64,000 bases of DNA from Nephrocerus scutellatus (GCA_947095585.1 OX352765.1:25760254-25824253), one strand, 5' to 3'. Counted from the first letter of the stretch, positions 26,601 through 38,454 are shown. Numbers and translations: made by a program. Notes: generated by a model from the sequence alone, not told the origin.

Positions 26601-29600
26601 GGGGGGGGGGAACCCCGGACGGACGAAACGTTGATAATAAATCATATGAATTAAAAAAAAGCATTTTGAAAAATATGTAGAAATAAATAAATATAAAATA
26701 TAATATATGATATAATATAATAAAAATGAATGATATAAAATGAATGTGGGGCCTAACCTTATCAAATTTTCACGGTGTCGCACGAACGATGAGAGACAAA
26801 GAAATTATTTGCGTAAAACGAAAGGGCAACCGCACTGTCCGAAGGACCGCACTAAACTAAATTAAATTTAATTGAAAGTAGTGACGACTATTTTAGATAA
26901 CCGCGTAATCTGGAACACAAGAGAAATACCGTTTACGCGTATTTCGAGCAAGAAGATCCCGATGCGAAGGTACTATAGAGGATTTTAAAAGGGAAAATAT
27001 TAATTAAATAATTATATAAAAAATTATAAAACTTACAATGGTGTACATATTTGGTTAAGGGGGAGAAATGCGCTCGGATTAATTTTAAATGGATGGGCGT
27101 TTTTCCTTTTAAAAGGCGTTTTTTATGAGGACAATGGAGAGTGGCTTAGGAGTTTTTTTTTCGCCGGCATGGCCTACGTAATTGATTCTGTACGTGGTCA
27201 GCCGGATTTTCAATAAACAAAAACCATTTTTGGAGGCTTGAAATAGCATTTCATTTATAATCTAGACATAAGTACTTAATTGTTCTTGGCACGGTATATT
27301 TGTCTGATTATACATATAAATTTGAAACTATGGTTATTATTTTTGCCGATATTAGTGTCGATTCTATAGTTTTCTAGGTGGTTGAGGTGGTTAATGGGTG
27401 GAGTGGAGTCAGTGGGCGGTGGTGGTCAGTGGAATAGGGCACATGGAAAACGCCGTGTATTTCCGCTAGTATCTATATAAAAAAAGAAATTAGTGTGTAT
27501 TTGTTCGCGATTGAACCGAAGACCGTACATCCAACCAGATTCAAGCTTTGCGTAGGGGTGGGCGCCGTGGCTCAGTGAAAATGCGCGTGGCTACTGAGCA
27601 GGAGGTTCGTAACACCAAAAGTATTTTTCACGGTGTCCCACCTCTTGCGAATGGGTGACAAACGTTCCGAGAGAAATAACTTGTCACGGAAAGCTTCTCA
27701 ATTCGCCGTTAAGAGCTGACCTTAAATTATAGGTCCCTTCCATTTGTGTCCAAAAATATAAATATATAAACAATGATCAGATTTTGGTCATATTTATGAA
27801 TTGGTCAGCCACCTAATTCAAGCAGCCACCATACAAATTTCCAAAAAATGTTGTTTTTAAAAATTGTCCAAAATTCGTATATAAATTTTGCATACGACAC
27901 AAACCTGCCCAAAATCCGTGAGGTCCAATATCCCTATTTTCGTAATTTTTTCGTGTTTGTCAATTTGTTTAGACCTTAAAAAAGTGTCAGATTGTCAGCA
28001 GTAACAAGTGCACTACACAAATGATAAACATTTTTACATCAGAGGTATTACTGTGAGGTTAGCGAAAAAAAAGCATTTTCAGGGTTCAGTTTACATGACG
28101 TTGACGGTAGTATGTCAATATAGTTTAATTTTATTTTAAAAATCATTTAAGCGAAAGAATTTTTAAAATCAGACTTTCCGTTCTCGAGTTATGCCTAGAA
28201 AACTTTGTCCGGCGGGCGCGACAATGTAAATTTTTTTTGTTTCTGTTTATTAGGCACAAAATTGCCTTTAATTGCCTTAAAGTATTATTAGCTTTCATTT
28301 ACATATTCCGCCTATTTTCTATATCGAAGTTAAAGAGAAACTGTAAAGCGTGTGATCATATGTTGACGCCAAGAGGATTCGGATCATCCATACATATGCA
28401 CTAAACAAAATTGTAATCAAATTTCATATCGAAACTCAAATTTTTCCTAATTTTACTCAAATAACAAAGATGTAGGCTATCAAATGAATGAAAAATGTTG
28501 CTCAACATAATCAAAATACTAAATAAACCTTGAATTGCTTCTCTTCGTCTTCATCGTTTTTTCACACGCTAAAAATAATTTGAATATTTTTATTTTGGGC
28601 AAAAAAAAATCGAAAGTGATAAAAAATTATTTGAATTAAAGACAAAAAAACTGCTCTTTAAGAAAAAGATGCTCACATTATCATTTGATCTTGTTCCCCG
28701 TTTTGGGTAGTCAAATAGATTCTGATTCCCAATGATGATCCCTTTCGGTAGCGGCAATGCCTAAAATCGGTGAGTCTCACGTTTCATCAAAACGGGTATT
28801 CGCGTCTTGCGGGCATTTTTCACATTTTTCTTTATGCAGATTACTTATACCGCGGCGATGGATTTTTTTTGTTCACTAACAAAAGGGTTAGACCGGCTGA
28901 TGGTCGTGTTTTTTTTTCTTCATTTTGACTGTTTGATCAGAAAATAGAGGTACGAGTGATGTATGATGCCGTAGCGAAAGAACTTAAATCCTTTCTATAT
29001 TTTTTCTGCTGTTTTGATTTTAAATTAAACCTTTTTCGGCATTTTTTCTCTCTCCGTGATTGCTTTGACTGTAGGTAGCAGTTTAGGTTGTATCCCACGA
29101 TCCAGCGGTTGTCTGGACATTGGTTTTTTTGTGTTTTAGTGTGGATATTTTTTTAATAACTATGAGAAAGGTTGACATATAATGTGGTAGATATGTAATG
29201 TATATATATATAGTTTGAAAATATTTATTTTGTAAAAAAATTTACACTCAAACTAATTATAAATATAATTTCTCGCTTGGCCACAATATTAATTCTTTAA
29301 ATGTATTCCAAAATAAACGGCACTTTTTAATCTGGTCTTTAATTGCTCGTTGATATGATATACCTGCAACAATAGTTTATAATACCACTCTCCGGTTGTC
29401 CGTTTAAAAAAATATTTGACGTATGAAATTATATACATTGCACTAAGCACACACATATATATTCGCTGTGTACGCCAATGTAAGTGACCACAGTCCAGCA
29501 ATTCTGGCACTGAGTGAAACTCAGATATTTGATAATTCCAATATCTCGCAATTAAAACTTGATGCGGTTTTTTTTCCCTCGACGCGGAATCGCAATTTTA

Positions 29601-32600
29601 ACTCTAGGCAATGTTTCAATCCGGAATTTAATTTCATATGGCTCAAAGTGATGGCACAAAAGAGTAACATGCACTACTGTTTTCTGTACAGAAGTCCCAA
29701 CATAGACAATGTTTCAACTCATAACGAGTTTGATGAACAATCTGATTCAATTTGGTCATAACATTGAAATCGTTATTGCGGGCGATTTCAGCGTTCACAA
29801 TTCTGGGTGGCTTCGTCATTCTGGTCAGACAACACCCGAAGGAAAGTGTGTTGATATATTTGCTGAGATTTATAAGCTTACTCAGCTTGTAAATGAGCCT
29901 ACACATATACCTGACATAGCAAATCATTCCGCGAACACCCTTGACTTGTTCCTTACCTCTCATCCTGATCAGTACACCATCAATGTATTAACGCCCCTAG
30001 ACTGACCAGACCATTGTGTAGTAACAGCTAATGTCTCGTCAAGAAACCACATAGTTAGAGAAAAAATCCCAAAAAACAGTATGGCAATACGAGAAAGTCA
30101 ATTGGGATGGCCTTAACAACTTCTTTGTAACTTTTAGCTGGTTACTTTTATTTCGTGATAGCAACGTGGATGCCGTCGCTGATGTAATCACAAACATCAT
30201 CCTTATTGATATGAGAGACTTTATCAGAAATACCGGGTGACTGACACGAAGTGTTACCAACTTCAGACTGTCATTGCTGTCAAACCAGTGATGACAGAGC
30301 GCTCAATATTACACTAATGAGAGTTCATTCCATTATTTACAAGCGTACAAAAGCATTTTAGTGGGAAATATTCAGAAAAAAGTTATCCGCAATGGAATTC
30401 AAGTAATAATTAACCAGTTAAAACATATGTATGTGAATAAAATGTTTGTGTATCGCACCATAAATCGTTATAACGATACTGCCAGCATTGCAAAACGCCA
30501 TGGTGGTGGACCGAAACGCACTGCAACATCGCCGGATATCATTCGGAAGGTGAAGGCCAAATTGGTTCGGAATCCGCGCCGTAGCGGCAGAAAAATGGCT
30601 CGTGAGGCGAACATTTCGCTCGAAAGGATGCAGCACATATTGAAAGATCATCTTGGACTAAAGGCCTTAAAATTCCAAAAAACGCATGGTCTCACCGATG
30701 CTCAAAAAAAGTTAGAGTGGAAAGAGCAAAGGAGTTGTTACGCTTGCACGAGAGTGGCGATTTGCCGAATTTGGTTTTCTCCGATGAGTCACCGTTTGTT
30801 ATTGAGCAATATGTGAACAAGCAAAACGACCGAATTTACTTTACCGGCCGTTCTACTGAAAATTTGGAACAACGGATTGCCACTCGAAACCAAGCGCCGT
30901 TGATGGTGATGGTTTTGGCCGCCGTAACGGCCGAAAGCCGTTCACCGCTCGTTTTTTTGGACCGTGGCATCAAGATAAATGCTCAAATTTATTGGGATCA
31001 TCTGTTGGAGGGAGCGTTGAAGCCTTGGGCACAAAAACATTTCGGCCGCAGAGCCTGGACATTTCAACAGGACTCGGCGCCGAGTCATAAAGCGCGCGTC
31101 AATCAAGATTGGCTGAGAAACAACGTTCCGCGGTTCATTTCCACTTCCCAATGGCCATCAAATTCACCGGATGCAAATCCGCTAGATTTCTCGGTTTGGG
31201 GTATTTTGGAGAGAAAGGTTGGGACAAAAAAATACCAAAGTGTCGTCATTTCAAGCAAGCGCTTCGCCGAGAATGGGCCAAAATACCGCAAAACCACTTT
31301 CGTGCTGCATGCAATAGCTTTGTCGGCATTTTGAAGGCCATAATCGCGGCTAAGGGAGCCAAAACGAAAACTGTTAATCCAATTCGAAAACATAAATATT
31401 TGTGAACATTTTTTACTTTGATTCAATAAAATTCAGCAAAAAATAAAAATTCTGTGGCGTTTTGTTTTGGTAACACTTCTTATCAGTCACTCTGTAAGTC
31501 TGACAAACCAGGTGAGGATAGATGGTATGAATGGAGCTGTAAAGAGTGTTCTAGGATTAGAGAGGTATGCTATGCAAACACTACTGAGGAAACTGAATAA
31601 ATTCCAAACAAACCAGAAATGATTACAATGCCCATCTTCGTCGAGCCAAATTCGCCTACGATCAAAAATGGAGACAAAAAATACTACAATGTCACAAAGG
31701 TAGCAAAAATTGTTGGTCTTTCGTGAAAATAATTAAAAACACAGCCTCGTCGTCGATTCCAACATTCATTACTAATGACATTCCAGTTTTCCAGTTGACT
31801 AAGGACAAGGCCAATCTGTTTGCTACGTATTTGGGAGCTAGCTCCACGCTTCCAGATTGTGCATTGCTGCCGCCTGCACCTCCGAGTATTGAACATTCTA
31901 TGGGACAGATTTACATTCGTACTCGTGCATTTGCTAGGGTATTAAACGATCTCAACATTAACAAATCCGCTGGGCCAGGTGGTACTTCCCCATTCCAAGC
32001 TGGCATTACCATTGCGTAAGCTTTTCCATCTATCCTATTCTTCTAGACTCTTCCCGAGAAGTTGGAAAACATCCTTTGTCCAGCCCATACCTTAAAATGG
32101 GCGAGACGTCGTCTCATTCTTCGTACCAAACAATAGCACTTACATCCATTCTTTCCAAGATCAAGAAAACGCTGATCAATTTTCAGCTCATGAAATATCT
32201 TGGTTTGACGATAGTATATCTTTAAAACTGCTCAATTAAAGCTGTCTTGAACGGTTTCAAGTCTAAAATACATACACAGTGCGCTGTGTTGTCCCTGATA
32301 CGATTTCTCATTTTTAATAACGATCTCTTTTCCATTACTTCTAATCCGATTCACTTTTTCGCTGACGACAGCACTCTCAGCTTCTCATATAAGTTTGAGG
32401 AACGCCCCTCCACTTCTCAAGTGGAACTCAAACAACTACTTATGTTATGCACTTTAAATTCTGACCTGGACAGCATAATAAAATGGGGAGAAAATAATCT
32501 AGTAGAATTTACCGCTTCCAAAACCTAATGCTGTCTCCTGGAGTCTAAGCGAATCTTAAATCCAATGCCATTATCCATGAATGGTACTTGCATAGACGAA

Positions 32601-35600
32601 ACTGAGAAACTCGCAATTATCGGTATGTTCGTACACGTCAAGCTTCGTTGGAATGACCACATATTCACAGTCCCTAGAAATGCTGCGAAGTGTTTAGGTT
32701 TTTTAAGCAGTTGCAAGAAATATTTTACTCCCTCTTATCTGGCACCTATCTACAAGGCGTTTATTCGCCCTAAACTCTAGTATAATTGTCATATCTGGTC
32801 TGGTGCTAGATAGAATAAAAACCGTGCGATAAAACTTATCGGTGAGAAAAACATTGCGAAATCAATAGATTCGCTTTAAGAACGTAGGAGCGTTTCCTGC
32901 TTGTCACTGATTTATCGCTTCTTCCACCAGCGGTACTCAAGAAAAATAACATGTTGCATGCCACCTCTCCTTGAATTCATCCGCAATATTCGTGGCGCTT
33001 GGAATGCTCATCAGTTTGCCCTCAAGTCCATCTTCGGATGTAAAATTATGTTCAGAGATTCGTTTTTCAGTCGTACAACACGTATGTGGAATGCTCTACC
33101 AAGCCTGTCTCTCCACATCACTATGATCCACATGAATTTAAAACACAAACTCATGAGATCTCTCATATTTTTTCCTCGTCGTCTTTAACTAAATTGATAT
33201 GCGATTATTCATTATAGTCGGAGAGGTTTGACATCTTTTTAATTTGGGTAATTATTCGTAAAGTACCTAGGCGCCGTGGCTCATGTAGTTTTTCCGTTGG
33301 ACTACTTGACGGAAGGTTCTAAGTTCAAATCCCAGAAAAACACCAAAAAGTATTTTTCTCGCGAAAGCTTCTCAATTCGTCTTTCGAACTTACGGATTTT
33401 TTACACGATGTCAGCAGTAACGCTAATGTGTCAGATATATAAGCACGGCTACGAGATCGAAGTCTAAGATTTTCAGATAACTTTCCAAAGCCAAGTTTAA
33501 AACAAGGCTGGACTGGTCAAATACTTTGACAGCGCCCGTTTTAGAATATGATTAGACTTTAGAGTAACCGGGAAATCATTAACAGCCCATATTTGAGTAA
33601 ATCTTTCGGTTTTATAAAAAAGAGGCGGCTAAAATTATAACAAACAACTAATATTTCCTGGATACCTACGAATCTGTTACCTAGATATTCTAGCAAATAC
33701 ATGAAACCTTTCTGATTTCCACAATTTCTGAATTGCCTACCATAAGCTCTAAGTCTTCATAGACAAGCAAACATCTTCAAATCATCTAATAGAGTATAAA
33801 AAAAGGTGGGAATATGTAAAATCCAACAATGGCTAAATATCATCGTTAAAAAAATCCTACATTTTCTTCACCTTTAATTCGTTACAGATCGACTTTACCG
33901 TCGAAAAGAAGGTTCAATTAATGACATTGTGCTTATAATATTAACGATTAACCGTTCTAAGGTTCATTTGAGATTATTGGCGAATGAAGATAACTACACA
34001 TTTCGTTTTTAGTATACGAGAATATTTTTGTACACACGTGTAAAATTCAGACAAATTCATTTATGAATGCAAATTTTGCCTTCAGACAATTTTATTAATT
34101 GTGTTGTTTGTAACTTGGTAGGCAGATACACACACAGATGACTGATCAACACGTTGAAAATCAGCAAAAAAACGTGGTTGTACAGTGCAAAGCCTTTCAA
34201 CTACAGATTTCCTCTTAAAGAAGGTTGCGGGTATCATTCAAATAAAAACAAATTTTTGCTTAGTAGATTTTCTCAATTTTCTAATTTATTTACATATATA
34301 TTTTTATTTTTATTTTCGTAGTGATTGCTTCGTCGCGTCCAAGTAATGAAGCTGAGGTTCAATTATATAGAGTCCTGCAACGTGCCAGTTTATTGGCATA
34401 TTACGATACACTCCTTGAGATGGGTAAGCCAGAACTTATATAGCATTATTACGATTGGTATCAAATAATTTTTATTATTCAAATAAAAGGCGGAGATGAT
34501 GTCCAGCAATTATATGAAGCTGGCGAAGAAGAATTTCTTGAAATTATGGCTTTAGTTGGAATGGCATCAAAGCCCCTTCATGTACGACGCCTGCAAAAGG
34601 CCTTGCATGAGTGGGCGAATAATCCTGCTCTATTCCAAGGGCCGATGCTCTCTAGTAGTACTGGTGAGTTGAATTAAATAATCATTCTCATTTTTGGCGT
34701 AAGTCTGTCAGTCTGTCGGTTTCTCAATCAAAACTGCAAAATCATTAAGTTTTCGCTATAACAGGATATCATACTGAAAATGTGTGAACAGAACAATAAA
34801 TACAAATATTTACCCAACATATTCATATATCCAATTATAATGCCAAAGACTCAAACGATTTAATTGGATTTATTTTTTACTATAGCTAGTTAACGGGATA
34901 CCAATTTTAATAACTCTGTAACATGAATCCTGGTTTTAAACAAATTCGAATTGTCAATTATTCTTCATTCTGAAGTCACTTAAGACATTTCAAGCTCTTG
35001 AAATACAATACACACTACTTATACTTTAATTTTAAGCAAATATTTTACTTTTTTTATATTTTCTTGGCAGGTTTTTGCGAAACCATAACTACGCCATTAT
35101 CAGTTTACAATCCGGAACCATCGACGTCATCTCGCAGTAAATTTGCCACAATTTCTCCCGGTTTTAATCCGACTCCATTGATTAGTACCGTTCAGACTTC
35201 CTCCCAAGTCCTATCTCAACATACAAACAGCCCGTTAGCTACTCCCGCCGTCCATCAACCTCCGCATCAGTCTGCAATGGTGCTCACTACTCCCCCATCA
35301 TCTCATCAATCGCATCATCATCCGTCGGGTGGCGCTACATTACATCAGGTTACATCGAGTTCCCCTCAATTGACTCCCGTGCTGACAGAAATGCAAGTTT
35401 CCCGTATAGCTCTGGGTGCGGAAAAAATTGCCCGACAACTGCCTCAGCGGGAACCACGCGCTCAAACATCCAAGAAACGAACAAGTCGTGAGCTGGAACA
35501 GGTCATCGCAATGAGTGAGAACGATCCCCGTCGAATGGACGAAATAAGAAAATATGCCGCCATCTACGGGCGGTTCGATTGCAAGCGAAGACCAGAGAAA

Positions 35601-38087
35601 CCTTTGACATTGCACGAGGTGTGCGTAAATGAAGCGGCCGCTCAACTTTGCAGGCTGGTACCGGCGTTGCTAACCCGCCGTGATGAACTCTTCCCCTTGG
35701 CCAGACAAATCATTAAGGACGCAGGTTTTGGCCATTCTGCGAGTATCGCACGTTACAGTGGTTTAATATTGGCACATACGCACGCTCAAGCCCAGCGAAC
35801 TGCAGCAGATTGTGAGAACACCGATTCGATGTCGTCGGCTACCAAGCGACAAAGATTACCCTCGACTGAGACAATATCGACGCCGGACTTTAATCGGGTA
35901 AGAAAGGTAATTTCTAACCAGTGATCGTGCCAGATGTACTGGCAATCGATCGACCTGCTTTAAACTGCTTTTTTAATTGAAAAACTGGAGGTGGCAGCAG
36001 GACACCACGCTAATGCAGACGCTTTATTTTTCAGCTGCTCACAGAATACATTCTATAGGTTCTTTTAGATAAGACAGACGATTGGCTATTCAACGCTTGC
36101 TTGCTACATGTTTAATAGCTAAGTTTTTTGGTAGTTAGTTCCAAATATATTGTTGTAATTGTAAGATATTCTTCCTCTGAAGTGAGGAAAGGATAATTAT
36201 CATGAATCTTTTAAACACGCGTGTGTCGTCTTTAGATTGCCGTACTGAAAGTTCGAGCTGTGATACTCTAATATTAGCATTAATATTTCGATTTAATACA
36301 TATTGTAAATTGTTTCTATTTTGTTGTAAGTTTGCTTGTATATTTTAGTATGTATCTGTGATTAGATTTAATTTTGTTGCTAAATTTGGTGAACTTTGGC
36401 AGATTATTCTTGTAGTAGTGGTTTTTTGCATGCTATTTTAATTAGTTCCTAAATTCCTAAATATCAATAAAAATTTAAAAAATTTGAATTAAAAAATTTA
36501 GAAAAAATATTGTTTACATTTGATGATTTGATGCCTTTTTAATGAGAATACTTAAGAACGTTTTTAACAAATTTGTCCATAATTTGCTGATGCTTTAATA
36601 AATACAAGCATCAACCGTAGTGTATTTGATATTTTTTGAGAATACAATTTCAGACTAAATGCCACTGAAATGAATGAATGTATGTCACAAACCTTGGTAG
36701 GCTAAGCTTGAGAAAAATTATTTAAACCTGAATTAATAATAACATGTTTTCACTTTATTCTAATTTTTAGCCAAATTAAATTTTAAAATTTTCCTCTAAA
36801 TTGGCGTAATTTAGCCGAATACAATAAAATAATCCGTATAATCTCTGGCTATAATTGACCCAGACGAAATTCCTTTCTCCTTTCTCCCATCTGAACTTAT
36901 CTGTCTCCTTTCTTTCTTTATGAGATTTTAATATTCTTCATCGTGTGCCCTCGGTATTTGGAAATGTTGCATTGCTTGGTACACCGCAAACTCTTAGGTA
37001 CGTCCGCAAATCTAACCAATTGATCCGATGTCCATGACTACTGCCAAAAGTTAGACAGTGCTAAAGACAAGATTTTGAAGTTGTGCTCCGATTGTTATAC
37101 ATAGTTGGTCTTAACATTAAACGTTAACTAGTCATTTTGAGGCTGCAAATAAGAACGTTTTTCCCTCTTATTGAATGATTTAAAAAAATTTTATTTTATA
37201 GTTTTTCTTACTTTGATACTAAATTATCAATGCTTTGTCATTATTTGTACAAATATGGAAATACCGCTTCTTTACTGCTTAACGAGCTGGGTAAATTCGC
37301 ATTGCTTTTTATGATTCATTTGCTTCTATAGACACTTATCAATAGCCATAAATGCAATCAGATATTTTACTTTAACACAATATAAATAGAAGTTTAACAA
37401 ACATTTTTAATTGCAATTATTGCAAAAAAATTACATCAAAGGAAACAATGGATGATTCTCGATACAATTTATTTGCCATGTATCAAAAGTTCGCAAAGCC
37501 ACCATTCGACCTCTCGGATATTGCAAAATTTTCGTAAGTTTTTTAGACGTTTAACATTTTTATCTGTACCCTTACTGAACAGCTTTTTAATAGAATGACA
37601 AAATCCGATTATGAAGATAATGACAACGATTCAAGATTTTCATTCAGTAACTCGAGTACCCCACCATTACCAGTGAGTAAAAAAAGAAAAAGAGGAAGAG
37701 AATTTTCAATTCAATTTATTTACTATTTATATAATTTTACAGAACAATAATTCTGAAAATGAACGTGACTTTTGTGACGGTGAAAAACTCACTGATGAAG
37801 CTGGAGTAAAATCGCCAATTCATCAGCACCATCATCATCATCCCCACCATCATCATTATAGTAATTCGCAGCCAAATCAGAGCAGCAGCAATCAACAACA
37901 TCATAACAATCATCGTCGCCAATCATTGGAGAGCATTATAACCAATTCCCCACTAAGTGGTGGAGTTCAAGTAATATCAGCATCAGGAGGACACATTATT
38001 GCCGTCGCGAATCCGGCATTGGCAATGAGTCCAGCTTTGAATGAAGCCTTGAGTATAAAACGTGAAGTTGATTCTCCAGAAATTTAA
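17660..38087 (+). CDS. nab: nab: NAB-family transcriptional co-repressor
   Basis: Seven coding exons join in frame at GT-AG sites: 17660-18038, 34322-34423, 34490-34663, 35071-35897, 37442-37533, 37594-37672, 37743-38087, giving 665 residues. The N-terminus is Ser/Thr-rich with an eight-glutamine run. NCD1 (about residues 138-212: [40 protein letters not shown]) is the domain through which NAB proteins bind EGR-type factors. NCD2 (about 360-447: [30 protein letters not shown]) is the repression domain. The last exon has a His-rich stretch and ends in [10 protein letters not shown]. Drosophila Nab works in wing, leg and neuroblast development with partners such as Rotund and Squeeze. Exon 4 offers two in-phase donors, 35898 and 35907. 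Intron 1 is 16.3 kb and loaded with transposons. The acceptor before exon 5 has a weak pyrimidine tract, making that join the least certain. Confidence 0.92.
18039..19269 (+). other. nab intron 1, left part
   Basis: Starts with a GTGAGTG donor. An open frame at 18390-18686 has no family resemblance and is probably chance. No repeat is recognised before 19270. Confidence 0.4.
19270..19608 (+). repeat. TATGGGAGC repeat family, multi-unit copy with terminus
   Basis: TATGGGAGC anchors at 19311 and 19423 show units of about 112 bp, each with a CCGATCAC..CCAAATTTTTA block and a CATCGGAGATA-type block. The copy ends GATTGCAAGATTCCACCGCC then TTAATATAGAGAATTT, a terminus shared with copies at 38620 and 60665. 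Confidence 0.75.
19790..20210 (-). mobile_element. Rosa-like (DD41D-type) transposase remnant
   Basis: The minus strand shows in order [22 protein letters not shown] (normally MWFQQDGAT) and [16 protein letters not shown] (normally PPRSCDLTPLDYFLWG). These are the successive catalytic blocks of a Tc1/mariner-superfamily transposase common in insects. Stops, frameshifts and changed catalytic positions show it is dead. Family assignment to rosa is from memory of the motif pattern. Confidence 0.6.
20686..21042 (-). CDS. Unrecognised 118-residue open frame in nab intron 1
   Basis: An uninterrupted minus-strand frame with balanced composition, unlike the AT-rich low-complexity frames around it. 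Visible segments include [38 protein letters not shown] and [17 protein letters not shown]. There is a stop immediately upstream of the ATG region, and no signal peptide or membrane segment. On the other strand, bases 20994-21013 match 20 consecutive bases of the RTE-like LINE (62054-62073), so at least its 5' part overlaps retrotransposon-derived DNA. It could be a captured gene fragment, part of a transposon, or chance. I do not recognise the protein. Confidence 0.35.
   Translation of the reverse strand: MFMVSSLRRAAVLTRIWDRIQQTGAHRAHYFARSANAIENELISGLFYPSPEYFRRTLETGYIPPEAFLYLDAHGYVSDAHNLPVLYDAYRRTTNKKITHEAHLDSSVPNPVILHDYT
21140..21535 (+). repeat. TATGGGAGC repeat family, multi-unit copy
   Basis: At least three units, with TATGGGAGC at 21292 and 21409 (117 bp apart), CCAAATTTTTACAAAAAGT and ATACACATGTGT blocks. 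The terminus is not seen. Confidence 0.75.
21887..23118 (-). mobile_element. mariner transposon, nearly full length, inactivated
   Basis: The ends are imperfect inverted repeats sharing AATAAGTCCCTGAAAA (21897-21912 and the complement at 23091-23106), with TA dinucleotides outside both ends (21885-21886, 23119-23120), as expected for TA target duplication. Total about 1,232 bp, the usual mariner size. It lies in nab intron 1, opposite to the gene. Confidence 0.85.
21948..22940 (-). pseudogene. mariner transposase pseudogene
   Basis: It encoded a mariner DDE transposase that cuts and pastes at TA. From a likely ATG at 22940 to a stop at 21948-21950 there is room for about 330 codons. Recognisable blocks are [69 protein letters not shown] and QKRPHLAKK, then the catalytic end in another frame. 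In-frame stops and several frameshifts (for example between 22503 and 22419) disable it. DD34D spacing could not be verified because the C-terminal part is scrambled. Confidence 0.85.
23119..27360 (+). other. nab intron 1, middle part, mostly unassigned
   Basis: AT-rich with no supported gene. A less AT-rich patch at 24086-24500 is open in both directions (136 codons on minus, 92 on plus), but neither translation resembles a known family. It could be conserved regulatory DNA. A poly-G run interrupts 26600-26610. Nothing else is recognised. Confidence 0.4.
27361..27480 (+). repeat. G-rich segment ending in a Helitron-like 3' terminus
   Basis: GGTGG-rich DNA resembling 11360-11440 is followed by AGGGCACATGGAAAACGCC and ends in CGCTAGT (CTAG at 27476-27479). 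The end at 54470-54503 has the same layout (AGGGCACGGGCAACGCCGGG, then CAGCTAGT). Helitrons end in CTRR, usually CTAG, so this is read as a Helitron-type terminus by inference. Confidence 0.45.
27558..27772 (+). mobile_element. tRNA-derived SINE copy
   Basis: GGGCGCCGTGGCTCAGTG carries the A-box-like element. GAGCAGGAGGTTCGTAACACC has a damaged B box. The body (CCCACCTCTTGCGAATG, AAGCTTCTCAATTCGCCG, GGTCCCTTCCATTTGTGT) matches the complete copy at 51637-51890. The 3' end is missing. Confidence 0.8.
27773..28540 (+). other. nab intron 1, unassigned
   Basis: No open frame or recognisable repeat. Confidence 0.4.
28550..28920. repeat. Dispersed repeat (family B), copy 1
   Basis: Collinear with 47865-48215: AATCGAAAGTG..AAAAA, TAGTCAAATAGAT, GGTGAGTCTCACGTTTCATC, GGTATTCGCGTCTT, TATGCAGATTA and GGATTTTTTTTGTTCAC all have counterparts in the same order. 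Non-coding. Bases 28920-29460 hold nothing that I recognise. Confidence 0.6.
30233..31494 (+). mobile_element. maT-like (DD37D) transposon with intact terminal inverted repeats
   Basis: The 28-bp ends match at 24 of 28 positions: 30233-30260 begins CCGGGTGACTGACACG, and the complement of 31467-31494 begins CAGAGTGACTGATAAG. Both share GAAGTGTTACCAA. A TA flanks each side (30231-30232, 31495-31496). Length 1,262 bp. It sits inside the LINE at 29465-33190, so it arrived later. Confidence 0.9.
30361..31405 (+). pseudogene. maT-like transposase pseudogene (two frameshifts)
   Basis: It encoded a Tc1/mariner-superfamily DDE transposase. The N-terminal helix-turn-helix region includes [19 protein letters not shown] and [18 protein letters not shown]. 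The catalytic residues are seen in [21 protein letters not shown] and NPLDFSVWG, with 37 residues between the second and third Asp, the spacing typical of the maT family. The C-terminus reads [19 protein letters not shown]. The frame shifts twice, near 30705 and near 31228, both at runs of A. Otherwise it is nearly intact, so inactivation looks recent. The first codon is uncertain because no in-frame ATG precedes the conserved part. Confidence 0.88.
33270..33390 (+). mobile_element. tRNA-derived SINE, internally deleted copy
   Basis: GGCGCCGTGGCTCATG (A box), GTTCTAAGTTCAAATCCCAG (B box), then a jump to CGCGAAAGCTTCTCAATTCG. It lacks about 40 bp of body compared with 51637-51890. Confidence 0.75.
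33391..34321 (+). other. nab intron 1, right end
   Basis: No repeat is recognised. It ends with a good pyrimidine tract and the TTTTCGTAG acceptor of nab exon 2. Confidence 0.45.
35898..37441 (+). other. nab intron 4
   Basis: A 1.5-kb AT-rich intron without a recognisable transposon. If not removed, the message would stop at 35922-35924 after a few codons, giving a protein that retains NCD1 and NCD2 but lacks the C-terminal exons. Confidence 0.5.
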
Positions 38088-38450
38088 CACTTGTCAAACT
38101 GTACCTTCTGAAACATGATTTTTACACAGCCAACGCGCACCGGTAGAAAATAAAACACCCCACACATTTGTAACACACAAAAAACGGTTATGACGTAGAA
38201 AACATTTTGAATTTTTTTTTAAATTATGACTTAAAAAGAGCCTTTCTGTCGACTCCATGACAGAATGACAGGCTTACTTCTTACTTACTTAAAAAAAACA
38301 CCCATAAAAGTTAAAGTTTTTCAGGTAAAATTTCTAATAACCAAAGTATACTGAATTCCACTATAAATGCTGAAAAATAAAAACATTCAATCGTAAAGTA
38401 GCGCTGCAAACAACGCACCAGCGTTGGCGTGATCTGATGGCGCTGTATGG
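38088..38450 (+). terminator. nab 3'UTR with polyadenylation signal
   Basis: Follows the TAA at 38085-38087. An AATAAA hexamer lies at 38149-38154. No gene is seen in the rest of the stretch. Confidence 0.5.
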
Positions 38451-38454
38451 GGTT

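Larger units (their letters stand above)
29465..33190 (+). mobile_element. CR1/Jockey-type LINE interrupted by a maT-like element
   Basis: The endonuclease start ([14 protein letters not shown]) and its core ([39 protein letters not shown]) lie at 29468-30005. The RT begins after the inserted transposon with [10 protein letters not shown] (31960-31990), then [12 protein letters not shown] (32350-32385, the FADD active site), LRWNDHI, and the tail [12 protein letters not shown] (33075-33110), a C-terminal pattern common in CR1/L2-like elements. Stops and frameshifts are frequent. Removing 30233-31494 plus one TA rejoins the frame across the insertion. It lies in nab intron 1 in the sense direction. 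Confidence 0.8.
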
